Of a stretch of 64,000 nucleotides of DNA, positions 54,876-64,000 are shown piece by piece. Source of the DNA: Salinadaptatus halalkaliphilus (lineage in GTDB: Archaea > Halobacteriota > Halobacteria > Halobacteriales > Natrialbaceae). Location of the stretch: positions 1 to 64,000 of the forward strand of contig NZ_RBZW01000012.1 of the NCBI RefSeq assembly GCF_006543045.1, in the 5' to 3' direction. The notes under the pieces are model-generated. The model saw nothing but the letters and a program-made list of their open reading frames with translations, did not search any database and was not told the DNA's origin. A program made the translations under genes and the position numbers. Numbering within the stretch: position 1 is the stretch's first letter; every line of letters begins with the position of its first letter.

Positions 54876-57014
54876 TCATATTGGTGCAGCTGTATCGCGT
54901 TCGAGCCACTCGAGGGCATCCCCAACGTCGTGGGTCGATGGCGAACACGTTCGGTTCTCGCAGACGTAGAGGGTCGGCTCGCCGTCGCGAGCATCGCGGC
55001 CGGCCCAGATCGGCGGCGCGTCCGACAGCTCGAGGCGGTCGAGCCAGGCGTCGAGTCCATCTTCGGTCGGCGGCCGCCGCGCGAAGAGCCGACCGGGAAG
55101 ATACCGCGAACCGAGCCGATCGTACCACTCGACCGGCGTCGATTCGGCGGCGACCGTGATCTCGAGGGGGCCCGCCGCCAGCCGATCCGCGGCGAGCGAG
55201 AGCGTCGCGTGCTCGAGGGCGTTTGCCTCGAGGCGGTTTGCGTGGGTCTCGAGGACGCCGGTCGCGATTTCGTCGAATCCGTCGTCGGAAAATTCCGCGA
55301 GCGAAAGCAGCGTCTCGACGGCGACGCCGGCGGCCGACGGCGTCGACTGATCGCCGAGTTCCTGTGGTCGCGTGACGAGCGATTCGCCGCTTTCGGGCGT
55401 GAAATACAGCGTTTCCCGGTCGGCGTCCCAGAACTCCGCCTCGACGACGCGGCCGAGTTCGAGCGCAAATTCGAGGTGCTCGACGTCGCCAGTCGCCTCG
55501 TAACAACCAAGCGCGCCGCGAGCGAGGAAGGCGTAGTCCTCGAGATAGCCGTCGACGGCAACGTCCCCGTCCTTGTACCGTCGCGAGAGGCGCTGCTCGT
55601 CGCTATCCCAAAGCCGGTCGCGGACGAATTCGAGTCCCTCGGTGGCCATCGCGGCGTATTCGTCGTCTCCGAGGACGATGGCTGCTTCCGCACACGTCGA
55701 GATCATCAACCCGTTCCAGCCCGCAAGCACCTTCTCGTCGCGGTTGGGTCGCGGGCGCTGCTTGCGAACCTCGAACAGCCGCTCACGGGCCGACTCGAGG
55801 CGCTCGCGGACGGCGTCTTCCGCGAGGTCGAACTGTTCGGCGAGTGTCTCGCAGTCGGTGACTCGGTTCGGCTGGTTCCGGCCTTCGAAGTTGCCCGAGT
55901 CGGTGATATCGTAGCGGGCACAGAACAGTTCGGCGTCGGTGTCGTCGGCGAGCGCGTCGTGAATTTCCTCGGGCGTCCAGACGAAGAAGGCCCCTTCCTC
56001 CCGCTCGCCCGTTTCGGGGTTCTCGCTCTGGGCGTCGAGCGTAGCGAAGAAGCCGCCATCCTCGTGGGTGAGTTCGCGGTCGACGAACGCCAGGGTGTCC
56101 TCGACGACCGCGGCGTAGCGTTCCTCACCCGTCTGCTGGTAGCCCACGAGCAACGCGCGCGGAATCTCGGCGTTGTCGTACAACATCTTCTCGAAGTGGG
56201 GAACCGTCCAGTCGCGGTCGACACAATAGCGGTGAAATCCACCCCCCACGTGGTCGTAGAGCCCGCCCGAAACCATCGCGTCGAGTGACTCCGCGAGCAC
56301 GTCGCGGTAGGCCTCCTCGCCGGTTCGATCGGCCGCTCGAGCGAGCACGCGCAATCGCGACGGCTGGGGAAACTTCGGTCCATCGGCGCCGAATCCGCCG
56401 TACTGACGGTCGGCGCTGCGCACCGCAGCATCGGCCGCCCGCTCGAGCAAGTCGCTCGAGGGAGCCGTCCGATCGTCGGGCGTTTCGGGCGTCTCCTCGA
56501 GTCGATCCCGGGCCGCGGTCGTCCACTGTTCGGCGCGGTTCTCGACTTCGTCGCGGTCCTGTTCCCACGAGTTCGAAATCTGTTCGAGGACATCGAGAAA
56601 GCCGGGTTGTCCGCGCTTTGATTCTCGAGGGAAGTAGGTGCCGACGTAGAACGGCTTTCCCTCGGGCGTGAGCCAGGCCGACAGGGGCCAGCCACCGCGG
56701 CCGGTGACGAGCTGACAGACCGTCATATAGATGCTGTCGACATCCGGGCGCTCCTCGCGGTCGACCTTGATCGGGACGAACTGTTCGTTCAGCACCTCGG
56801 CGACCGCCTCGTCGGCGAAGCTCTCTTCCTCCATAACGTGACACCAGTGACACGCCGAGTAGCCGATCGACAGGAAGATCGGGCGATCGTGCTCGCGGGC
56901 CGTCTCGAGGGCCTGTTCGTCCCAGGGCTGCCAGTTGACGGGGTTGTCCGCGTGCTGGCGAAGGTAGGGACTTTGCTCCTCGTCGAGCCGGTTGCGTTCG
57001 GTAGGCTGATCCAT
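54876..57014 (-). CDS. YyaL/SPATA20-family thioredoxin-domain protein
   Basis: The 712-residue protein has an N-terminal thioredoxin-like domain (NRLDEEQSPYLRQHADNPVN, GYSACHWCHVMEEESFADEA, REERPDVDSIYMTVCQLVTG) and an (alpha/alpha)6 glycoside-hydrolase-like barrel after residue 190 (YGGFGADGPKFPQPSRLRVL, GGLYDHVGGGFHRYCVDRDW, PHFEKMLYDNAE, NRDEKVLAGWNGLMIS). The family is conserved from archaea to man, with no settled function. The CHWC motif could be a redox site. The ATG at 57014 follows a TATA box by about 24-27 bases. Confidence 0.92.
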   Translation of the reverse strand: MDQPTERNRLDEEQSPYLRQHADNPVNWQPWDEQALETAREHDRPIFLSIGYSACHWCHVMEEESFADEAVAEVLNEQFVPIKVDREERPDVDSIYMTVCQLVTGRGGWPLSAWLTPEGKPFYVGTYFPRESKRGQPGFLDVLEQISNSWEQDRDEVENRAEQWTTAARDRLEETPETPDDRTAPSSDLLERAADAAVRSADRQYGGFGADGPKFPQPSRLRVLARAADRTGEEAYRDVLAESLDAMVSGGLYDHVGGGFHRYCVDRDWTVPHFEKMLYDNAEIPRALLVGYQQTGEERYAAVVEDTLAFVDRELTHEDGGFFATLDAQSENPETGEREEGAFFVWTPEEIHDALADDTDAELFCARYDITDSGNFEGRNQPNRVTDCETLAEQFDLAEDAVRERLESARERLFEVRKQRPRPNRDEKVLAGWNGLMISTCAEAAIVLGDDEYAAMATEGLEFVRDRLWDSDEQRLSRRYKDGDVAVDGYLEDYAFLARGALGCYEATGDVEHLEFALELGRVVEAEFWDADRETLYFTPESGESLVTRPQELGDQSTPSAAGVAVETLLSLAEFSDDGFDEIATGVLETHANRLEANALEHATLSLAADRLAAGPLEITVAAESTPVEWYDRLGSRYLPGRLFARRPPTEDGLDAWLDRLELSDAPPIWAGRDARDGEPTLYVCENRTCSPSTHDVGDALEWLERDTAAPI

Positions 57015-57033
57015 GTGCCGGTTACGGCCAGGG

Positions 57034-57042
57034 ATAATAAAA
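57034..57042 (-). promoter_or_regulatory. TATA box of the YyaL-type gene
   Basis: TTTTATTAT on the minus strand is centred about 24-26 bases before the ATG at 57014. Confidence 0.55.
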
Positions 57043-57126
57043 GTCCGAGGTATATTGCTAAGGTGGCCGGTCAGCGTGAGAGAACCAACGAGCGTGGTGG
57101 GGAGTCGGAGTACTCGTTTCGACGGT

Positions 57127-58122
57127 CTATCGCGCCGGTCCGGCCGACGGTGCGAAGTCATCGGCGAGATGATCGAGCGTCCGATCGATCGACTCGATCT
57201 GGTTCGTCTGTGACTCGAGTTCGTCCGCGATTACGCCGGTATCCTCGGCGATGCTCTCGGCGCTTTCGACGGTCTGGTCGACCATACTCGCAACCTCCTC
57301 GGTGCTCGAGGCCTGCTGGTCGGTCGCCGTCGCGACTTCGTCGATGCCGTCGGAGACTTCCTCGACGGTCTCGTGGATCTCTGCTAAGATTTCGACGGCG
57401 CGGTCGACCGATTCGATCCCGCGGTCGATTCGTTCGTTGTTTTCGTCGAGACTCTCGACGGCCGCCTCGGTTTTCTCCTCGACGTCGCGAATCATTCCCT
57501 CGATTTCGGCGGCACGCTCCTGAGAGTCCTCCGCGAGGGACTTCACCTCGTTCGCGACGACGGCGAAGCCGTTGCCGTCGGCGTCCGCGTGGGCCGCTTC
57601 GATCGAGGCGTTGAGCGCGAGCAGGTTCGTCTGATCGGCGATGTCGTTGATTACCTCGACGATCTCGTCGATCTCCGCGACACTCTGTTGAATCGCGGTG
57701 ACATCGTCGGTGACTTCCGTCGCCGTCTCCTGAATTTCTTCCATAGCGGTGCCGACCTCGGTCGCGGACTCCTGGCCGGACTCGGCGAGTTCCCGTGCCG
57801 TCTCACCTGCCGCTGCGACTTCCTCGGAGGAGGAGGCGATCTCCTCGACCGACGCCGAGAGACTCGAGGTTTCGTCGGCGACCTCCATGATCGCGTCGTA
57901 CTGGTCGTTTGCCTCGTCGTGGATCTCGTCGATCCGATCGCTAATCTCGACCGTGCTGTCACCCAACTCGGCGAGTGAGTCCTGAATGTCCGTGATCTCG
58001 TCTCGGTCGTAGTCGTCCGTCGTCTCGAGGGCGTCGACATCGGCAGTCTCGATATCAGTGTCGACATCCGCGGACACCTGATTGGGTTGGTCTTCGCGGT
58101 CAGGGTCCCTATCGAAGGACAC
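57127..58122 (-). CDS. Soluble methyl-accepting chemotaxis transducer (Htr type)
   Basis: The 331-residue transducer has no membrane helices and is acidic and helical throughout. The hairpin tip that contacts CheA/CheW is DIADQTNLLALNASIEAA, followed by NGFAVVANEVKSLAEDSQER. Glu/Gln-rich flanking helices carry probable methylation sites (for example SSLSASVEEIASSSEEVAAA and QQASSTEEVASMVDQTVESA). No input domain is recognisable before the coiled coil, only an Asp-rich N-terminus, so the signal is unclear. The GTG start is fixed by a strong Shine-Dalgarno site just upstream. Confidence 0.93.
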   Translation of the reverse strand: MSFDRDPDREDQPNQVSADVDTDIETADVDALETTDDYDRDEITDIQDSLAELGDSTVEISDRIDEIHDEANDQYDAIMEVADETSSLSASVEEIASSSEEVAAAGETARELAESGQESATEVGTAMEEIQETATEVTDDVTAIQQSVAEIDEIVEVINDIADQTNLLALNASIEAAHADADGNGFAVVANEVKSLAEDSQERAAEIEGMIRDVEEKTEAAVESLDENNERIDRGIESVDRAVEILAEIHETVEEVSDGIDEVATATDQQASSTEEVASMVDQTVESAESIAEDTGVIADELESQTNQIESIDRTLDHLADDFAPSAGPAR

Positions 58123-58126
58123 TGCA

Positions 58127-58136
58127 GATCACCTCC
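58127..58136 (-). promoter_or_regulatory. Shine-Dalgarno site of the Htr gene
   Basis: GGAGGTGATC on the minus strand is complementary over ten bases to the conserved 16S rRNA 3' end and ends four bases before the GTG at 58122. Together with the TATA box about 110 bases upstream it shows a leadered message, unlike the many leaderless ones here. Confidence 0.8.
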
Positions 58137-58232
58137 CCAACTGTCCCGCCCGGAACTATTCGGTTCTGTACGACAGAAAGTGGGCCGTCGACACGTCGTC
58201 GTTGTTCCATTCAGCCCCTAGTTATCGAGGAT

Positions 58233-58243
58233 AGTATATAAAA
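58233..58243 (-). promoter_or_regulatory. TATA box of the Htr gene
   Basis: TTTTATATACT on the minus strand would start transcription near 58210, leaving a leader of about 85 bases before the GTG at 58122. Confidence 0.6.
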
Positions 58244-58419
58244 CGTGATTCCCAATTACGTTGGGGTGTCCGCGACCGGCGCGACAACAAGTGCCGTGTT
58301 AGTGTCCTAATACCGGCGAATACAACGAGATGTTACTACCATCTTTCGTATTAATTGGTGGTTGGCTCGTCGACCGCGATCGAAGCCACTCGATACTGCA
58401 GCCGGGCCTGCGTTGTCGC

Positions 58420-61179
<2,760 letters not shown>

Positions 61180-61232
61180 TGGACCGCCCTTGGCGATCCT
61201 TCCATTTGAAACTGCCGAGATCGAGGAGTAGA

Positions 61233-61260
61233 GTGTATATATGCCCCGCATTTGTCGGGG
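61233..61260 (-). promoter_or_regulatory. Aconitase promoter: TATA box with adjacent dyad
   Basis: GCATATATACAC (about 61233-61244, minus strand) is a TATA box. Directly upstream is the inverted repeat CCCCG-7-CGGGG (61244-61248 with 61256-61260), covering the BRE position, so a bound protein could compete with TFB. Confidence 0.5.
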
Positions 61261-61304
61261 TCGGGATAAGCAAATACCACGATCGATGACGGGGTCTCGG
61301 CACC

Positions 61305-61862
61305 TCAACGGACGTACTCGACGAAGGCGAAGCCGTCGCGTGGCTTGCGCGCGACCTCCTCGAAGGCCGATCGATCCCACTCGGGAAACCGCGTGTCACC
61401 CTCTGGTTCCTCGTGAACTTCGGTGACGAGCAGCCGATCCAGCGCCGGCAAGAACTGTTCGTAGACGGTTCTCCCGCCCGCGACGAAGATCCGGCCTACG
61501 TCGTCGTGGCGCTGCCGGGCGGCCCGTTCGGCCACCTCGAGTGCAGCCTCGAGATCGTTCGCGACGACGGCTCCATCGGGCGTCTCGAGGTCCCGACTCG
61601 TCAACACGACCGTCGTCCGTCCGGGCAACGGCTCGCCGAGCGTCTCGAGGATTCCCTCGTAGGTCACCCGACCCATGACGACCGGATGGCCCATCGTCGC
61701 CTCCTTGAAGTGTTCGAGGTCCGCGGGGATGTGCCAGGGCATCTCGCCGTCCGCGCCGATGACACCGTTGTCCGCGACGGCGACGATACCGACCAATTCG
61801 CGGTCGGCCTCGAGGCACGGATCGGCCCTCGTAGACGCCTCGGCCGTGTCGTAGCCGGTCAT
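61305..61862 (-). CDS. folA: Dihydrofolate reductase
   Basis: The 185-residue NADPH-dependent enzyme regenerates tetrahydrofolate. After a short acidic extension it reads LVGIVAVADNGVIGADGEMP, then WHIPADLEHFKEATMGHPVV (active-site acid and the HF motif), VMGRVTYEGI, VVLTSRDLE and IFVAGGRTVYEQFLPALDRL. Known in Haloferax as hdrA/hdrB; which type this is cannot be settled. The start overlaps the thyA stop by four bases (ATGA), so the two are translated together. Confidence 0.95.
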   Translation of the reverse strand: MTGYDTAEASTRADPCLEADRELVGIVAVADNGVIGADGEMPWHIPADLEHFKEATMGHPVVMGRVTYEGILETLGEPLPGRTTVVLTSRDLETPDGAVVANDLEAALEVAERAARQRHDDVGRIFVAGGRTVYEQFLPALDRLLVTEVHEEPEGDTRFPEWDRSAFEEVARKPRDGFAFVEYVR

Positions 61863-62875
61863 TCTGCGACCGCGAACTCGATCCCGTCGTGGGATTCGTA
61901 GTCACGAAGCGTGATGTCGTCGTCGCTCAAGTCGTCGATCGACGTGTCGGCGACCTCGAGCGTCGAGCGCTCGAGTGGCTCCCGGGAGAGTTGCTCGAGC
62001 AGGCCGGGGACGTGATCGAGCCGTTCGTCGCCCTCGGCCTCGGGCGGCGCGTCGGTCTCGAGCCACTCGCGGATGTCGAGATAGTCCGCGCGGTTCTCGA
62101 CGGCTCGCAGGCGAGACTGCAGGGCCTCGAGGTTGTCGGCGTACCACGCACCCCGAGCGCCGCGGCCGCAGTAGACGTGGGCGTCGACGACGGTGTGAGC
62201 GAAGGTGCCGGGTTCGAATCCGGTCTGCTGAGCAATGACTTTCGTCAGGAGCGCGTAGGCCGCGATGTTGAATGGCACGCCGAGTGCGATGTCACCCGAA
62301 CGCTGGGTCAGATGGCAGTTCAGCCGGTCACCCTGGACGTTGAAGACGAACGAGTAGTGACAGGGCGGCAGCGTCGAGACCGCGGCGTTGGCCGGATGCC
62401 AGGCGTTGACGACCAGTCGACGGGAGTTTGGGGACTCGGAGAGCGTGTCGATCACGTACTGGAGTTGATCGAAGGTTCGGCGGCCGTCTGCTTCCTCGGT
62501 CACCCACCGATGGGAGTCGTCGGGCCAGGACTCGCCCTCGAGGTGGGCCTCGTGCGCTGGAACCGGATATCGACGCCAGAAGCGGCCGTAGGCGGTGTCC
62601 AGTCGCCCGTCGTCGTCGGCCCAGGCGTCCCAGATCTTCGTTTCCTCGCGGAGGTTTCGGATGTGCTCCTCGCCGGAGAGATACCAGCACACCTCGTGGA
62701 GCATCGAGTTCCAGCGATAGCCGTCCATCTCCTTGGTCGTCAACAGCGGATACCCCGCCTGCAGGTCGACCTCGTAGTGCTCGCTGAACGCGGAAATCGT
62801 GTCGACGCCGGTCCGATTGGGCTTGTACGTGCCCTCCGAGAGCGCGGCGTCGACCAGCTCGAGGTACTGTCGCAT
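61859..62875 (-). CDS. thyA: Thymidylate synthase
   Basis: The 338-residue enzyme methylates dUMP to dTMP using methylene-tetrahydrofolate, yielding dihydrofolate that the next gene's product reduces. Motifs: DAALSEGTYKPNRTGVDTIS, YPLLTTKEMDGYRWNSMLHE, SPNSRRLVVNAWHPANAAVS, the catalytic Cys in LPPCHYSFVFNV, LNCHLTQRSGDIALGVPFNI and DAHVYCG. An extra acidic C-terminal stretch is present. The ATG at 62875 gives MRQYLELVDAAL. Confidence 0.97.
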   Translation of the reverse strand: MRQYLELVDAALSEGTYKPNRTGVDTISAFSEHYEVDLQAGYPLLTTKEMDGYRWNSMLHEVCWYLSGEEHIRNLREETKIWDAWADDDGRLDTAYGRFWRRYPVPAHEAHLEGESWPDDSHRWVTEEADGRRTFDQLQYVIDTLSESPNSRRLVVNAWHPANAAVSTLPPCHYSFVFNVQGDRLNCHLTQRSGDIALGVPFNIAAYALLTKVIAQQTGFEPGTFAHTVVDAHVYCGRGARGAWYADNLEALQSRLRAVENRADYLDIREWLETDAPPEAEGDERLDHVPGLLEQLSREPLERSTLEVADTSIDDLSDDDITLRDYESHDGIEFAVAE

Positions 62876-63030
62876 TGGCACCTCGTTTGGAGCGGGGCTA
62901 CAAATCAGGTGCGGTCGGTCTCGGCGTGTCATAGGGATTCTCGTAAACGTTCATAGTTTCCCGCTGGAGAACCGAGACACAGCGTCGAACGCCCGGTTTC
63001 GAGACCGTCGGTAGGCTACGATAATCCCTA

Positions 63031-63471
63031 TCAGTTCGGGTCGTACTCGCGGTCCCGGTCGGTGGCGTTCCGGCGTCCGTCTGCTGGCGTCTCAGTTTCC
63101 AGCAGTCTAGCCGCCTTCCGCTCGAACTCCGCGTCGGTCAGCTCGCCGCGAGCGTAGCGCTCTCGAAGCGTCTCGAGCGAGCTGTCGGCGCCACCACAGT
63201 GGTGCTCGGTGTCCGCGTAACGGGACGACTCGCTCGAACGAGGGGACGTCCTACTCGAGTGCCGCGGTGTCTCGCTCGAGGGAGCGCCGGCCGATCCCGA
63301 TGTCTCCTGTCTCGTCGCGATCCAGTTCGCAGCGAGGAAGGTGACCGCGATCGACCCCACGAGCGCAAGGGTGGCCAGCGCACTCGTGAGGCCGGCGAAC
63401 AGTCCGGCGAAGAGGATCATCGGTGCGCCGAGTAGCAGGGCAAACAGGGCGGCTGCGACGCCGTCGTCCAT
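63031..63471 (-). CDS. SHOCT-domain membrane protein
   Basis: The 146-residue protein has two hydrophobic helices at residues 5-50 (VAAALFALLLGAPMILFAGL, TLALVGSIAVTFLAANWIA). A Ser/Arg/Pro-rich linker and a C-terminal SHOCT motif follow (LETLRERYARGELTDAEFER, then KAARLLE, about residues 100-126). SHOCT regions are short oligomerisation modules common in haloarchaeal membrane proteins. Function unknown. Confidence 0.82.
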   Translation of the reverse strand: MDDGVAAALFALLLGAPMILFAGLFAGLTSALATLALVGSIAVTFLAANWIATRQETSGSAGAPSSETPRHSSRTSPRSSESSRYADTEHHCGGADSSLETLRERYARGELTDAEFERKAARLLETETPADGRRNATDRDREYDPN

Positions 63472-63670
63472 ATCGTCACCCTCACCGTCGGGGCTGGTAG
63501 TTGTTTCGCCGACACGATATCGGGGCCTCGCAGTCGGTTCGTCGAGACGGCCTCGGGGTCCTGCAGTCGGTCCGATACCACGAGTCCGTCGCTGCCGAAA
63601 GTCCCAGGGGCGTGCCCTCCGTTCGAGATGTCACAGCCGATTTGACTGTCTCGAGACCGTGACGCGCACG

Positions 63671-63678
63671 GTATATCT
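63671..63678 (+). promoter_or_regulatory. TATA box of the 52-residue protein gene
   Basis: GTATATCT is centred about 27 bases before the GTG at 63701 and supports that GTG as a leaderless start. Confidence 0.55.
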
Positions 63679-63700
63679 GTTCCGACACCTCGAAACGAAC

Positions 63701-63859
63701 GTGACATCCGAGGAGTCGAAACCGAAACTTGCAGCCGCCTGCGTTTCCTGCGGCTGGGTCTGTGCGGCAGCGAAGCGCTCGGACGGAACGGTCGTACCGA
63801 TCGGGAGACCACAGGGCTGTGACTGCGGCTCGTCGTCGTTTATCTCCGTAGACGAGTAG
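63701..63859 (+). CDS. Small zinc-finger-like protein, 52 residues
   Basis: The GTG start is set by TATA spacing. The product has an N-terminal MTSEESKPKLAAACVSCGWV, then RSDGTVVPIGRPQGCDCGSS and ends FISVDE. CxxC and CxC pairs about 20 residues apart suggest one zinc ribbon, as in the many small zinc proteins of haloarchaea. Short CxxC proteins of this kind have been linked to growth and adaptation phenotypes in Haloferax, but this one is unassigned. It lies divergently from the SHOCT gene and convergent to the edge gene. Confidence 0.72.
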   Translation: MTSEESKPKLAAACVSCGWVCAAAKRSDGTVVPIGRPQGCDCGSSSFISVDE

Positions 63860-63872
63860 CAGCGATTCCCGC

Positions 63873-64000
63873 TCACTTCTGTGCGAGATCCGCCGCCTTC
63901 TCGAGTTCGCTGCGCAGCCGCGTCGAGTCGAACTCGTGGTCGGGACGCATCCTGACGAAATCGAGAAATCGTCGCGCCGAGAGCAACGTTTCCGGCTCGT
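63873..64000 (-). CDS. Unidentified protein, C-terminal fragment at right edge
   Basis: An open frame enters from the right edge and stops at 63873-63875 (TGA, minus strand). The visible 41 residues include EPETLLSARRFLDFVRMRPD and TRLRSELEKAADLAQK. Codon use (GAG, CTC, GAC, high third-position G+C) fits a real gene. The helical pattern gives no family. Confidence 0.6.
   Translation of the reverse strand, partial: EPETLLSARRFLDFVRMRPDHEFDSTRLRSELEKAADLAQK

Noticed and set aside
58252-58266. Short inverted repeat CCCAA/TTGGG upstream of the Htr TATA box
   Set aside because: Only five pairs; expected by chance in a window of this size.
62205-62225. GGTTCGAATCC, resembling a tRNA T-loop
   Set aside because: It lies within thyA coding sequence, with no acceptor stem or anticodon arm around it.

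Overview
The window is haloarchaeal chromosomal DNA, most like the Natrialbales (Natrinema, Haloterrigena or Natrialba type). The evidence is the high G+C, the very acidic proteins, many start codons about 25-30 bases downstream of a TATA box (leaderless transcripts), twin-arginine lipoprotein signals, a 20S proteasome beta subunit, an archaeal-type prolyl-tRNA synthetase, the RNase P protein Rnp4, a fused FolC-FolP protein and an archaeal SRP RNA. There is no CRISPR array, no tRNA and no intact transposase. Two genes run off the edges: a ferritin-like protein on the left and an unidentified minus-strand C-terminus on the right.

Layout. 1-5.3 kb: ferritin-like Tat protein, proS, a small coiled-coil protein, a NAD synthetase-like protein with a decayed P-loop, and the SRP 7S RNA with an orphan IS200/IS605-type end beside it. 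5.3-14.5 kb: lipoprotein, the rnp4-CRM-mscS set, a peptide-type solute-binding lipoprotein, a PAP2 membrane protein, an MGMT-like protein without its cysteine, a ROK kinase, a MaoC hydratase, a hydrolase and a probably frameshifted Tat lipoprotein. 14.5-21 kb: cobB, an R2-like di-metal oxidase, a membrane protein and a short cbiT-cbiL-cbiF operon behind paired palindromes.

21-25.8 kb: a tight five-gene block with a MinD/RecA-like fusion whose P-loops are both degenerate, two paralogous membrane proteins with RCK_C-like regions, a small protein and an intact MinD. I know of no described function for this block, and it is the best candidate for an undescribed system here.

25.8-45 kb: eIF2B-type isomerase, DUF389 protein, Gfo/Idh oxidoreductase, psmB, DUF2797, a glycine-rich protein, tyrA, an Rsm22-like methyltransferase, surE, an HTH protein, folCP, a membrane protein, TraB, an anchored protein and carB. 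45-64 kb: a DUF4870 protein, FAD oxidoreductase, M24 peptidase, a second LolA-like lipoprotein, aroA, GNAT, thioredoxin, a histidine kinase beside a two-domain KaiC-like ATPase, a YyaL-type protein, a soluble chemotaxis transducer, aconitase, thyA-folA, a SHOCT protein and a 52-residue zinc-finger-like protein.

How they fit together. folCP, thyA and folA supply folate and dTMP. cobB, cbiT, cbiL and cbiF are part of anaerobic cobalamin synthesis, with the rest of the pathway outside the window. tyrA and aroA belong to aromatic amino acid synthesis. An 82-bp palindromic repeat occurs twice, 24 kb apart. Its stem arms have changed in compensatory pairs, so the hairpin itself appears to be conserved.
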